Below the pieces are notes generated by a model. It saw nothing but the letters and a program-made list of their open reading frames with translations, made no database searches and was not told the DNA's origin. 64,000 nt of DNA from Phocaeicola plebeius (GTDB lineage: Bacteria > Bacteroidota > Bacteroidia > Bacteroidales > Bacteroidaceae): positions 44,693 to 108,692 of the forward strand of contig NZ_QSQT01000013.1 of assembly GCF_003437535.1 (NCBI RefSeq), written 5' to 3'. The position numbers and the translations under genes are program-made. This document shows positions 53,010 to 61,821 of this stretch, in pieces (position 1 is the stretch's first letter; every line of letters starts with the position of its first letter).

Positions 53010-53675
53010 ATGAAAAAGAACTATTTGTTGTGGGCTGTAACTGCCCTGATAATGTTGGCACTGCAGAGTTGTAATAACGGAAAGACCTACGCTGAAATGA
53101 AGGAAGAGGAGGCAGATGCTATTAATAAGTACATTTTGGAAAATGATATAAAGGTGATTTCTGAAGCAGATTTTGCTGCGCAGGATTCCACTACGAAAGA
53201 AAATGAATATGTGCTGCTGGATGAAAGCGGAGTGTATATGCATGTAGACAATCGTGGACCAGGTGAAGAAGTGTTGGAAAATGGAACGTATGATATGGTT
53301 GCACGCTTTGTAGAAATAGCACTTCAGACACGCAGTGACTTAGGTATGACGGCAGGAGATACATTGCTGGCTAATTTTCACGTGTCCAATCCTTCGTATA
53401 CGATTAAAGGAGAAGATTTTAAACTGACCATTAGCGGTGAGTCGTATTCTGCTTCATTTACCCGCAGTGATTCTTATAGCATGTATGGCATGTATGGAAC
53501 AGTAGCCGTTCCTTCTGGTTGGTTGATTCCATTGCGTTACTTGAAACCAGGAAAAACGACTGATTCTGGAGAAATTGCACGTGTGAAACTGATTGTGCCG
53601 CATAGTGAAGGTACTTCTTCGGCCACTCAGTCTGTGTATCCATGTTTTTATGAACTGACTTATGTAAAACTGTGA
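53010..53675 (+). CDS. DUF4827 lipoprotein
   Basis: This 221-residue lipoprotein starts MKKNYLLWAVTALIMLALQSC with lipobox LQSC. A helical segment (KTYAEMKEEEADAINKYI) precedes a beta-rich domain with FKBP-like strand order (VYMHVDNRGPGEEVLENG, SGWLIPLRYLKPGK). DUF4827 is a Bacteroidota envelope family without known activity; the prolyl-isomerase resemblance is weak. The -7 box at 52979 rules out the start at 52941. An in-frame ATG at 52998 is also possible. Confidence 0.8.
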   Translation: MKKNYLLWAVTALIMLALQSCNNGKTYAEMKEEEADAINKYILENDIKVISEADFAAQDSTTKENEYVLLDESGVYMHVDNRGPGEEVLENGTYDMVARFVEIALQTRSDLGMTAGDTLLANFHVSNPSYTIKGEDFKLTISGESYSASFTRSDSYSMYGMYGTVAVPSGWLIPLRYLKPGKTTDSGEIARVKLIVPHSEGTSSATQSVYPCFYELTYVKL

Positions 53676-53710
53676 TAACCTAAAAACCTAAATAATTAAA
53701 ACCTTTATTT

Positions 53711-55099
53711 ATGACACTTATTAAATCTATTTCCGGTATTCGTGGCACTATAGGCGGCCATGCCGGCGAAGGGTTGAATCCTTTGGACATCGTGAAATTC
53801 ACTTCAGCGTATGCTACATTGATTCGTAAGACTACGACCAATAAATCAAATAAGATTGTAGTGGGCCGTGATGCACGTATCTCTGGTGAAATGGTGAAAA
53901 ATGTGGTTTGCGGAACGTTGATGGGAATGGGATTCGATGTAGTAAATATCGGGTTGGCTTCTACTCCGACTACAGAACTTGCTGTAACTATGGAAGGAGC
54001 ATGCGGTGGTATTATTTTGACTGCCAGCCATAATCCGAGACAATGGAATGCATTGAAGTTGTTGAATGAACATGGTGAATTCCTGAATGCGGCAGAAGGT
54101 AATGAGGTATTGCGTATTGCTGCTGCAGAAGAATTTGAATTTGCAGACATCGAACATATCGGTAAGTACCGTGAAGACAATACATACAACCAGAAACATA
54201 TTGACAGCGTATTGGCATTGAAACTGGTAGACGTAGAAGCTATCCGTAAGGCTAATTTCCGCGTGGCAATTGATTGTGTGAACTCTGTAGGTGGTGTAGT
54301 ACTGCCTCAGTTGTTGGAGCAGCTGGGCGTACAGCATGTGGAAAAGTTGTATTGCGAACCGACTGGCGACTTCCAGCATAATCCAGAACCTCTGGAAAAG
54401 AACTTGGGTGACATCATGGGCTTGATGAAGAAAGGTACTTGTGATGTAGCCTTTGTGGTAGACCCTGACGTAGACCGTCTGGCTATTATCTGTGAAAATG
54501 GAGCTATGTATGGTGAAGAATATACGCTGGTAACAGTAGCTGATTATGTATTGAAGCATACTCCAGGAAATACAGTTTCTAACTTGAGTTCTACTCGTGC
54601 GTTGCGTGACGTCACTCGCAAATATGGCATGGAATACAATGCTTCTGCAGTGGGTGAAGTAAATGTAGTAACCAAGATGAAAGCTACTAATGCGGTTATC
54701 GGCGGTGAAGGTAATGGTGGAGTGATTTATCCGGAATCTCACTACGGACGTGATGCATTGGTAGGTATTGCTTTGTTCTTGAGTCATCTGGCACACGAAG
54801 GAAAGAAGGTGAGCGAATTGCGTGCGACTTATCCTAACTATTTCATTGCGAAGAATCGTATCGACCTGACTCCGGAAACAGATGTAGATGCTATCCTGGC
54901 TAAGGTGAAAGAACTTTACAAAAATGAAGAAATCAACGACATCGATGGTGTGAAGATTGATTTCCCTGATAAGTGGGTTCACCTGCGTAAGAGTAACACA
55001 GAACCGATTATTCGTGTATACTCAGAAGCTTCTACAATGGAAGCTGCTGATGAAATCGGTAAGCAGATTATGGACATTGTATACAGTCTGGCTAAATAA
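53711..55099 (+). CDS. glmM: phosphoglucosamine mutase/phosphohexomutase family
   Basis: This 462-residue alpha-D-phosphohexomutase probably converts glucosamine 6-phosphate to glucosamine 1-phosphate for UDP-GlcNAc synthesis. The active-site serine is Ser106 in TASHNPRQWN, the Mg loop is DPDVDRLAI, and the C-terminal phosphate loop is RKSNTEPIIRVY. The sugar-specificity loop reads GGEGNGGVIYP, unlike the GEQSGH of typical bacterial GlmM and GEMSGH of PMM/PGM enzymes. It looks more like archaeal forms. Substrate is therefore less certain than family. A strong terminator follows. Confidence 0.85.
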   Translation: MTLIKSISGIRGTIGGHAGEGLNPLDIVKFTSAYATLIRKTTTNKSNKIVVGRDARISGEMVKNVVCGTLMGMGFDVVNIGLASTPTTELAVTMEGACGGIILTASHNPRQWNALKLLNEHGEFLNAAEGNEVLRIAAAEEFEFADIEHIGKYREDNTYNQKHIDSVLALKLVDVEAIRKANFRVAIDCVNSVGGVVLPQLLEQLGVQHVEKLYCEPTGDFQHNPEPLEKNLGDIMGLMKKGTCDVAFVVDPDVDRLAIICENGAMYGEEYTLVTVADYVLKHTPGNTVSNLSSTRALRDVTRKYGMEYNASAVGEVNVVTKMKATNAVIGGEGNGGVIYPESHYGRDALVGIALFLSHLAHEGKKVSELRATYPNYFIAKNRIDLTPETDVDAILAKVKELYKNEEINDIDGVKIDFPDKWVHLRKSNTEPIIRVYSEASTMEAADEIGKQIMDIVYSLAK

Positions 55100-55134
55100 G
55101 AGAGGCGTTAGCGCATTCTTCTGAAAATAAAATG

Positions 55135-55187
55135 AATTCCGGAATGAAATAAAGCGGTTAGCTGGTTTTCATTCCGGAATTTTTTTT
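55135..55187 (+). terminator. Rho-independent terminator after glmM
   Basis: A perfect 15-bp inverted repeat (55135-55149 with 55167-55181, AATTCCGGAATGAAA) followed by eight T residues. Confidence 0.92.
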
Positions 55188-55220
55188 GTGAATGTGTGAT
55201 AGAGAAAATGTGTGTAGGGG

Positions 55221-55379
55221 TTATTCCTTTTCAGATTCTTCTGAACAAATGAAGGCTAATTCTGAATGTAATGCCAATTCTTTTTGTGGTGAAACAATAG
55301 GGGACGAGTTTTCTTCTGACGAGAAACCAGCATGGAATAATGCGTAAAAGAAGGGCAGAATAACTTTTTGAGTTTCCAT
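55221..55379 (-). CDS. candidate 52-residue small protein
   Basis: This frame reads METQKVILPFFYALFHAGFSSEEN and continues through an acidic, Ser/Glu-rich C-terminal half ending SEESEKE. A short hydrophobic N-terminal stretch (VILPFFYALFHAGF) precedes the polar part. It lies in the 355-bp gap between glmM and hemW, on hemW's strand and 75 bp downstream of it. I do not recognise the family and see no clear ribosome-binding site. Coding status is uncertain. Confidence 0.35.
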   Translation of the reverse strand: METQKVILPFFYALFHAGFSSEENSSPIVSPQKELALHSELAFICSEESEKE

Positions 55380-55454
55380 AATGCGTTGTTTTTAGGGGTT
55401 TGTAATGAAAACGCCAAAATGTGAATATCCCCTATCTGGAAAGTGTTAAATAAT

Positions 55455-56588
55455 CTAATCGTCTACCCATAGCAGGTCGCTCATAATTCCATCAGAAATA
55501 AATATCCCTTTTTCTGTGAGCTTCATGACGTGATTGTCGAGTGTCAGGAATCCTTGTTTCAGATGGGGAGAAGCCATGCGCATGCAATAATCGAATAAGG
55601 TTTCTCCAAATGTCTCTTTCAGTATATGGGTGGGGATACCGTGAGCAGTGCGCAGACGGGTAATAATAAAGTCATTATAGCGCGTATACAGATCAAGCTC
55701 TTCCTTTTCCTGATAAGGTGTTCCTTTTTGAATACCTTGTATATACTGAGAAAGAGAAGCTACGTTCCATTGTCTGGAAGTCCCGTCGTACGAATGGGCA
55801 GAAGGACCGCAGCCCAGGTATTTTTTGCCTGTCCAGTAACTGGAGTTGTGACGTGAATGGAATCCCGGGAGACAGAAATTGGATATTTCATAATGTTCAT
55901 ATCCGTTGCTCTTGAGGGTATGTATCAACTCCTTGAATAAGGAGACACTTAAATCTTCATCCGTTTCTTCCACTTGATGTGCTTCTTTCAAATTCCATAA
56001 AGGAGTGCCTTCTTCATAAATCAGATGATAGGCTGAAATATGCTCCGGATGCATCTGAAGGGCTGTTTGAAGGTCTTTTTGCCAGTCTTCTAATGTTTCT
56101 CCAGGCAGTCCGTACATCAAGTCGATACTGATATTCTGAAAACCAGCTTCTCGGCAATGTTGGTATGCTTGTTGAGCCTGAGCAGCCGTGTGCCGGCGGT
56201 GAAGCAGACGAAGAGTGTCTTCCTTGAAGGTTTGTATGCCCATGCTTAATCGGTTAAACGGGAGGGTACGCAACATGGCTATGTATTCAGGTGTCAGATC
56301 GTCGGGATTTGCTTCAATTGTAATTTCGGCTTCCGGATTTACAGTATATATCTTATAGATGGTTTCAAAAAGCTGAATGAAATCTTTTCCTTCTAATTGT
56401 GAAGGCGTACCTCCACCAAAGTAGATGGTGTCAATAATTTCTCCATCCAGATAGGCTTTCCGCAGCTCAAGTTCTTTGGACAGAGCCTGTACGTATGTGC
56501 TTTTTTTATCATTTTCTGTTGTAGAAAAGAAGTCGCAGTAAATGCAACGTCGTTTGCAAAAAGGGATATGAAGATAGATGCCAGCCAT
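55455..56588 (-). CDS. hemW: HemW-type radical SAM protein (heme chaperone/CPO-like)
   Basis: The protein from MAGIYLHIPF is 377 residues, the usual HemW length, with the radical SAM motif C11-x3-C15-x2-C18 (CKRRCIYC). DTIYFGGGTPSQL, RLSMGIQTF and the C-terminal HemW winged-helix-like end are visible. The absence of an extra N-terminal CxxxC cysteine, normal for HemN, favours HemW, which binds heme and is not a true coproporphyrinogen oxidase. The longest frame (56684) is rejected because its 32 extra residues are not family-like and precede a -7-like TATCTTTA (minus strand) at 56623-56630. Confidence 0.9.
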   Translation of the reverse strand: MAGIYLHIPFCKRRCIYCDFFSTTENDKKSTYVQALSKELELRKAYLDGEIIDTIYFGGGTPSQLEGKDFIQLFETIYKIYTVNPEAEITIEANPDDLTPEYIAMLRTLPFNRLSMGIQTFKEDTLRLLHRRHTAAQAQQAYQHCREAGFQNISIDLMYGLPGETLEDWQKDLQTALQMHPEHISAYHLIYEEGTPLWNLKEAHQVEETDEDLSVSLFKELIHTLKSNGYEHYEISNFCLPGFHSRHNSSYWTGKKYLGCGPSAHSYDGTSRQWNVASLSQYIQGIQKGTPYQEKEELDLYTRYNDFIITRLRTAHGIPTHILKETFGETLFDYCMRMASPHLKQGFLTLDNHVMKLTEKGIFISDGIMSDLLWVDD

Positions 56589-56685
56589 AATTAATCTACT
56601 GTAAGAAGTTGTTTTACGGGTGTAAAGATACGGATAATTTATGGGAGGAAAGAAGGAATACAGATTTTGTATGTCTGAAAACATA

Positions 56686-56790
56686 GTTTAGTAACACGAA
56701 ACTTTTTATTGTTTTTCTGAATTATAATCTCTAATTTGCGCTTCGTTAAAAAATAAGAGATATGAAAAGCATATCCTTTCGTTACTAAAC
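56686..56790. promoter_or_regulatory. inverted repeat flanking the fusA2 promoter region
   Basis: GTTTAGTAACACGAAA at 56686-56701 and TTTCGTTACTAAAC at 56777-56790 are inverted copies, differing by a two-base insertion, 75 bp apart. They enclose the likely promoter and leader of the EF-G-like gene. Possible roles are paired sites for a regulator or a long RNA stem; neither is shown. Confidence 0.6.
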
Positions 56791-56806
56791 TAAATCTTGA
56801 AATACC

Positions 56807-58966
56807 ATGAAAGTATATCAGACAAACGAAATCAAGAACATTGCCCTTCTCGGTAATGATGGCTCAGGTAAAACCACTCTCACAGAAGCTTTGCTCTATG
56901 AGAGTGGTATTATAAAACGTCGCGGAAGAATTACTGCCAAGAATACGGTGAGTGATTATTTCCCGGTAGAGCAGGAATACGGATATTCGGTATTTTCTAC
57001 TGTATATCATGTAGAATGGAACGGAAAGAAGTTGAATATTATCGACTGTCCGGGAAGTGATGACTTCGTGGGAGCTGCCATTACCGCATTGAATGTGACT
57101 GATACAGCCATTTTGTTATTGAACGGGCAATATGGTCCGGAAGTGGGTACACAGAATCACTTCCGTTATACTGAAAAACTGGGTAAGCCGGTGATTTTCC
57201 TGGTAAACCAGTTGGATAGTGAAAAATGTGATTTTGACCATGTGCTTGAACAGTTGAAAGAGAATTATGGTTCTAAAGTTGTTCCGGTTCAGTATCCGCT
57301 TAGTACAGGACCTGACTTCAATTCGTTGATTGATGTACTTTTAATGAAGAAATATTCTTGGGGACCGGACGGCGGTGCTCCAACCATTGAAGACATTCCG
57401 GCAGAAGAAATGGAAAAAGCGCAGGAATGGCATAAGACGCTGGTGGAAGCTGCGGCTGAACACGACGAGAGCCTGATGGAAAAATTCTTTGAATCTGAAT
57501 CGCTGACAGAAGATGAAATGCGTGAAGGTATTCGTAAGGGATTGGCTGCCAGAGGTATGTTCCCGGTATTCTGTGTATGTGCAGGTAAGGACATGGGCGT
57601 GCGTCGCTTGATGGAATTCTTGGGCAATGTGGTACCGTTCGTGGATGAAATGCCGGTAGTTCACAATACACGTGGTGTTCCTGTTCCTCCCGATCCGAAT
57701 GGTCCTACTTCACTTTACTTCTTTAAGACAGCTGTGGAACCTCATATCGGAGATGTACAGTACTTTAAAGTAATGAGTGGTGTGGTGCATGAAGGCGATG
57801 ATTTGAGCAACGCAGACAGAGGTTCGAAAGAACGTATGGCACAGCTTTATGTATGTGCAGGTGCCAACCGTGAAAAAGTAGACGAACTGCGTGCGGGAGA
57901 TATTGGCTGTACAGTAAAATTGAAAGATGTGAAGACGGGCAATACCTTGAATGGCAAGGATTGTGAGAACCGATTCAATTTCATTAAATATCCGAATCCG
58001 AAGTATACGAGAGCTATTAAGCCGGTAAATGAAGCCGACACAGAAAAGATGATGGCGGTGTTGAACCGTATGCGTGAAGAAGACCCGACTTGGATTGTAG
58101 AACAGTCTAAGGAATTGCGTCAGATTCTGGTACACGGTCAGGGAGAATTCCATCTGCGTACATTGAAATGGCGTCTGGAAAACAACGAAAAGTTGCAGAT
58201 TCAGTTCTATGAACCTAAGATTCCATATCGTGAAACAATTACTAAGTCGGCTCGTGCAGACTATCGTCATAAGAAACAGTCGGGTGGTGCCGGACAGTTT
58301 GGTGAAGTTCACTTGATTGTAGAGCCTTATTATGAAGGTATGCCTGCTCCGGAAGTGTACAAGTTCAATGGTCAGGAGTATAAGATGAACGTGAAGGGTA
58401 CGGAAGTAATCGACTTGGAATGGGGTGGTAAGCTCGTATTTGTCAATAGTGTAGTTGGTGGAGCAATTGATGCCCGTTTCATGCCGGCTATTTTGAAAGG
58501 TATCATGAGCCGTATGGAACAAGGACCGCTGACTGGTTCATACGCACGTGATGTACGTGTTATTGTGTACGACGGTAAGATGCACCCGGTAGATTCAAAT
58601 GAAATATCCTTCATGCTGGCTGGTCGTCATGCGTTTAGTGAAGCATTTAAGAATGCAGGTCCGAAGATTTTGGAACCGATTTATGATGTGGAAGTATTCG
58701 TTCCGAGCGACAAGTTGGGTGACGTGATGAGTGACATGCAGGGTCGTCGCGGTATGATTATGGGTATGACCAGTGAAAAGGGATATGAAAAGTTGAGTGC
58801 TAAAGTTCCATTGAAAGAAATGTCGAACTATTCTACTTCTTTAAGCTCATTGACCGGAGGTCGTGCTTCATTTATTATGAAATTTGCCAGCTATGAACTG
58901 GTTCCGACGGATGTACAGACCAAGCTGATGAAGGAATTTGAAGAGCAAGAAAAGGACGAAGCATAA
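56807..58966 (+). CDS. fusA2: EF-G paralogue lacking GTPase residues (EF-G2 type)
   Basis: This 719-residue protein has the EF-G domain order: G domain, II, III, IV and V. The P-loop is intact (GNDGSGKT, 16-23). The switch I RGITI motif is replaced by Y58-G-Y-S-V. The switch II DTPGH motif reads D80-C-P-G-S84, so the catalytic His is Ser. G4 is NQLD (134-137). Domain IV and the C-terminal half follow canonical EF-G closely. From memory, Bacteroides thetaiotaomicron has an EF-G2 that translocates without GTP hydrolysis and is induced during carbon limitation; this gene fits that type. A terminator follows. Confidence 0.9.
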   Translation: MKVYQTNEIKNIALLGNDGSGKTTLTEALLYESGIIKRRGRITAKNTVSDYFPVEQEYGYSVFSTVYHVEWNGKKLNIIDCPGSDDFVGAAITALNVTDTAILLLNGQYGPEVGTQNHFRYTEKLGKPVIFLVNQLDSEKCDFDHVLEQLKENYGSKVVPVQYPLSTGPDFNSLIDVLLMKKYSWGPDGGAPTIEDIPAEEMEKAQEWHKTLVEAAAEHDESLMEKFFESESLTEDEMREGIRKGLAARGMFPVFCVCAGKDMGVRRLMEFLGNVVPFVDEMPVVHNTRGVPVPPDPNGPTSLYFFKTAVEPHIGDVQYFKVMSGVVHEGDDLSNADRGSKERMAQLYVCAGANREKVDELRAGDIGCTVKLKDVKTGNTLNGKDCENRFNFIKYPNPKYTRAIKPVNEADTEKMMAVLNRMREEDPTWIVEQSKELRQILVHGQGEFHLRTLKWRLENNEKLQIQFYEPKIPYRETITKSARADYRHKKQSGGAGQFGEVHLIVEPYYEGMPAPEVYKFNGQEYKMNVKGTEVIDLEWGGKLVFVNSVVGGAIDARFMPAILKGIMSRMEQGPLTGSYARDVRVIVYDGKMHPVDSNEISFMLAGRHAFSEAFKNAGPKILEPIYDVEVFVPSDKLGDVMSDMQGRRGMIMGMTSEKGYEKLSAKVPLKEMSNYSTSLSSLTGGRASFIMKFASYELVPTDVQTKLMKEFEEQEKDEA

Positions 58967-58989
58967 TATTAGTTGTGATTTTTATAGAT

Positions 58990-59025
58990 AAAAAAGCCGT
59001 GTTTCTTAAAAAGCACGGCTTTTTT
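58990..59025 (+). terminator. Rho-independent terminator after fusA2
   Basis: A 12-bp stem (AAAAAAGCCGTG 58990-59001 with 59014-59025) and T run. A second inverted repeat follows directly (TTTTGTTTAA 59024-59033 with 59040-59049). Confidence 0.88.
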
Positions 59026-59060
59026 TTGTTTAACTTAGCTTAAACAAAACCCTCTATTTA

Positions 59061-59092
59061 TTTGTTATTAATCTAAAATTCTATTATTTTTG
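59061..59092 (+). promoter_or_regulatory. promoter of rprXY
   Basis: TTTG at 59061-59064, a 20-bp spacer and a perfect TATTTTTG at 59085-59092. The leader to rprX is long, about 135 nt. Confidence 0.78.
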
Positions 59093-59232
59093 TAATGTAT
59101 AGCTGCTTGAAATAATAGATAGTGTAGATTTTATCAGGTAAAATTTGATTTATGGTTAATATACGACAAAATCTTATTTAAAGCTTGTTAATCTGTTAGC
59201 GTCGTATTTGTCAGGTTGTTAAATTTGTCCGT

Positions 59233-60783
59233 ATGAAAAAATCGACTATTTGGATATTAGGAGTTGTAATGGGACTGTCTTTCTTGAGCTTGCTTTATTT
59301 GCAGGTAAGCTATATTGAGGAGATGGTCAAAATGCGGCGTAGTCAGTTTGAAGAGAATGTAAACCGCAGTTTGGGAAAGGCTGTGCATAACCTGGAACTG
59401 GTTGAAACGAAAAAATATCTGGAGAAAGATGTGGCAGCGCAGGAACGTGCGGCATTGTTGTCCAGACAATACCAGGAAAAGAACGATGCAGGCGAGAATG
59501 TGGTAGAACATCATCAGTATACGATTACCGCACCTGACGGTTCTACTTACTCTACTTTTGAGCTGAAGACCATTATGAATCGGCCGTCGAATGTGCCTAA
59601 GGTGGTCATATCTACGGGAAGAACTATTCCACAAACATCGCGTGCATTGCAGGAGATTCTGAAAGAACGTTATGTGTATCAGCGTGCATTGCTGGATGAG
59701 GTGGTGTATAATATTCTTTATACGGCAAGTGACAAGCCTCTGAAAGAAAGAGTCAACTTTAAACAGCTTGACCACTTCCTGAAAACAGAACTGTTTAATA
59801 ATGGCATCGATATTCCTTATCATTTTTCGGTGACAGACCGGGATGGGAAAGAGGTGTACCGTTGTTCAGATTATGTGCATGACGATGAAAAAATCTATTC
59901 TCGTTTGCTCTTTGAAAAAGATCCTCCTGCTAAGATGGGTTTTGTGAATATTTTCTTCCCCACACTGGATAATTACATATTCAGTTCAGTGAAGTTTATG
60001 ATTCCATCCATCATCTTTACGGTGGTTTTGTTGATTACGTTTATTTTCACGATTTACATTATTTTCCGTCAGAAACGCTTGACTGAAATTAAGAATGATT
60101 TCATCAACAACATGACGCATGAGTTTAAGACTCCGATTTCTACCATATCGTTGGCTGCCCAAATGTTGAATGATCCGGCAGTGGGTAAATCGCCTGTGAT
60201 GTTTAAGCATATATCAGGAGTTATCAATGACGAAACGAAGCGTTTGCGTTTTCAGGTAGAAAAGGTGTTGCAGATGTCTATGTTTGAACGGCAGAGTGTG
60301 ACACTTAAGAAAAAGGAAATTGACGCACATGAGTTGATTAATGGAGTGGTGAATACTTTCCGTTTGAAAGTAGAGAAAAACAATGGTACGCTGGAGGCGG
60401 AATTGAATGCGCAGGATCCGGTGATTTTTGTGGATGAAATGCATTTTACCAATGTGGTATTTAACTTGCTGGATAATGCAGTGAAATATAAGAGTCCGGA
60501 TCGTGATATTGCCTTGAAAATCCGTACATGGAATGAAAACGGAAAGCTGTGTATTTCAGTGGAAGATAACGGTCTTGGAATCAAGAAAGAGAATTTGAAA
60601 AAAATATTCGATAAGTTCTATCGGGTTCATACTGGAAACTTGCATGATGTGAAAGGTTTTGGACTTGGGTTGGCTTATGTAAAGAAGATAATCGCAGACC
60701 ATAAAGGCTCTATCCGGGCGGAAAGCGAATTGAATGTAGGAACAAAATTTATAATTACTATACCATTATTTAAAGAAGAATAA
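59233..60783 (+). CDS. rprX: sensor histidine kinase RprX
   Basis: This 516-residue kinase has two membrane helices (about 5-24 and 255-280) flanking a periplasmic sensor (about 30-250), then HisKA with phospho-acceptor His296 in NNMTHEFKTPISTI and an HATPase domain with N box, DNGLGI and GFGLGL. Sequence, length and the adjoining response regulator match Bacteroides fragilis RprX, the sensor of a pair first found through a tetracycline-related phenotype. The signal it detects is unknown. Confidence 0.93.
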   Translation: MKKSTIWILGVVMGLSFLSLLYLQVSYIEEMVKMRRSQFEENVNRSLGKAVHNLELVETKKYLEKDVAAQERAALLSRQYQEKNDAGENVVEHHQYTITAPDGSTYSTFELKTIMNRPSNVPKVVISTGRTIPQTSRALQEILKERYVYQRALLDEVVYNILYTASDKPLKERVNFKQLDHFLKTELFNNGIDIPYHFSVTDRDGKEVYRCSDYVHDDEKIYSRLLFEKDPPAKMGFVNIFFPTLDNYIFSSVKFMIPSIIFTVVLLITFIFTIYIIFRQKRLTEIKNDFINNMTHEFKTPISTISLAAQMLNDPAVGKSPVMFKHISGVINDETKRLRFQVEKVLQMSMFERQSVTLKKKEIDAHELINGVVNTFRLKVEKNNGTLEAELNAQDPVIFVDEMHFTNVVFNLLDNAVKYKSPDRDIALKIRTWNENGKLCISVEDNGLGIKKENLKKIFDKFYRVHTGNLHDVKGFGLGLAYVKKIIADHKGSIRAESELNVGTKFIITIPLFKEE

Positions 60784-60786
60784 GAT

Positions 60787-61485
60787 ATGGATGACAAATT
60801 GCGTATTTTGCTGTGCGAAGATGATGAGAATCTTGGCATGCTTTTGAGAGAATATTTACAGGCAAAAGGTTACAATGCAGATCTTTTTCCAGATGGAGAA
60901 GTTGGATTCAAGGCTTTTCTGAAGAGTAAATATGATTTGGTGGTAACAGACGTAATGATGCCAAGAAAAGATGGTTTTACTTTGGCACAGGAAATCCGTC
61001 AGGCAAATGCGGAAGTTCCTATTATTTTCTTGACAGCTAAAACACTGAAAGAAGATATTCTGGAAGGATTCAAGATTGGTGCGGACGATTATATTACAAA
61101 GCCTTTCAGTATGGAAGAGCTGACATTCCGTATTGAAGCTATTTTGCGTCGTGTACGTGGAAAACGTAACCGTGAAAGTACAGTGTACAAGATTGGTCGT
61201 TTTACTTTTGATACTCAGAAACAGATTCTGTCAATTGGTGACAAGCAGACTAAGTTGACTACGAAAGAATCTGAATTGCTGGGCTTGCTTTGTGCACATG
61301 CAAATGAAATTCTTCAGAGAGACTTTGCTTTGAAAACTATCTGGATTGACGACAATTACTTCAATGCAAGAAGTATGGATGTGTATATCACAAAATTGCG
61401 TAAGCACCTGAAAGAAGATGATTCAATTGAGATTATCAATATTCACGGAAAGGGATATAAATTGATTACTCCGGAAGGTGAATAA
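60787..61485 (+). CDS. rprY: response regulator RprY (OmpR family)
   Basis: This 232-residue protein has a receiver domain with acidic pocket E11-D12-D13, phospho-acceptor Asp55 in VTDVMMP and Lys105 in TKPFS. The OmpR-type winged helix follows (about 130-230, TTKESELLGLLCAHANEIL). It starts 3 bp after rprX. In Bacteroides, RprY has been linked to the oxidative-stress and Na+-translocating NADH dehydrogenase regulons; I recall this from the family and do not see it in this sequence. Confidence 0.94.
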   Translation: MDDKLRILLCEDDENLGMLLREYLQAKGYNADLFPDGEVGFKAFLKSKYDLVVTDVMMPRKDGFTLAQEIRQANAEVPIIFLTAKTLKEDILEGFKIGADDYITKPFSMEELTFRIEAILRRVRGKRNRESTVYKIGRFTFDTQKQILSIGDKQTKLTTKESELLGLLCAHANEILQRDFALKTIWIDDNYFNARSMDVYITKLRKHLKEDDSIEIINIHGKGYKLITPEGE

Positions 61486-61501
61486 AGACTTTTCGGAAGT
61501 G

Positions 61502-61546
61502 AGCAATAAAAAAGCCTGAATGTTTAATTCAGGCTTTTTTATTGCT
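61502..61546. terminator. bidirectional terminator between rprY and the 58-residue protein gene
   Basis: A perfect 20-bp inverted repeat (61502-61521 with 61527-61546) with a 5-nt loop includes A6 and T6 tracts on either side, so it can serve both converging genes. Confidence 0.92.
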
Positions 61547-61560
61547 GTTGATTGAAAAAA

Positions 61561-61737
61561 TCAATCTGTAATTCTTTTGTTCAGGATGATATATGAAATC
61601 AATCCGGCAACAACGAGCAACAAAGAAACTCCCAATACTGCGTTGTTGTTCACATTACCTATTGCATAGCTTGCAATGAGAATCACAGCACCGATGATAA
61701 CCAATATCACTCCTAAATTCTGTAATAAGCTTTTCAT
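61561..61737 (-). CDS. 58-residue two-helix membrane protein
   Basis: This short gene reads MKSLLQNLGVILVIIGAVIL, then IASYAIGNVNNNAVLGVSLLLVVAGLISYIILNKRITD in segments. Two hydrophobic helices (about 8-26 and 34-51) flank a short Asn-rich turn. Codons, sharp hydrophobicity and the shared terminator at 61502 all argue for a true gene. It has no obvious regulator partner and I do not recognise a named family; similar small inner-membrane proteins are common in Bacteroides. Confidence 0.75.
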   Translation of the reverse strand: MKSLLQNLGVILVIIGAVILIASYAIGNVNNNAVLGVSLLLVVAGLISYIILNKRITD

Positions 61738-61821
61738 GTGTGTCTTCTTTTTTATGGTTTATTTATTCATGGTTACAAATTAAAGCATAATTCTTTTATC
61801 CAAAAAATTATTTCGTGAAAA

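Noticed and set aside
53846..54982. 378-residue minus-strand frame opposite glmM
   Set aside because: It is exactly antisense to a well-conserved gene. Long antisense frames are common under this codon usage, and the sequence lacks protein-like features.
57710..58522. 270-residue minus-strand frame opposite fusA2
   Set aside because: It is a shadow of a highly conserved EF-G coding region and has no start signals.
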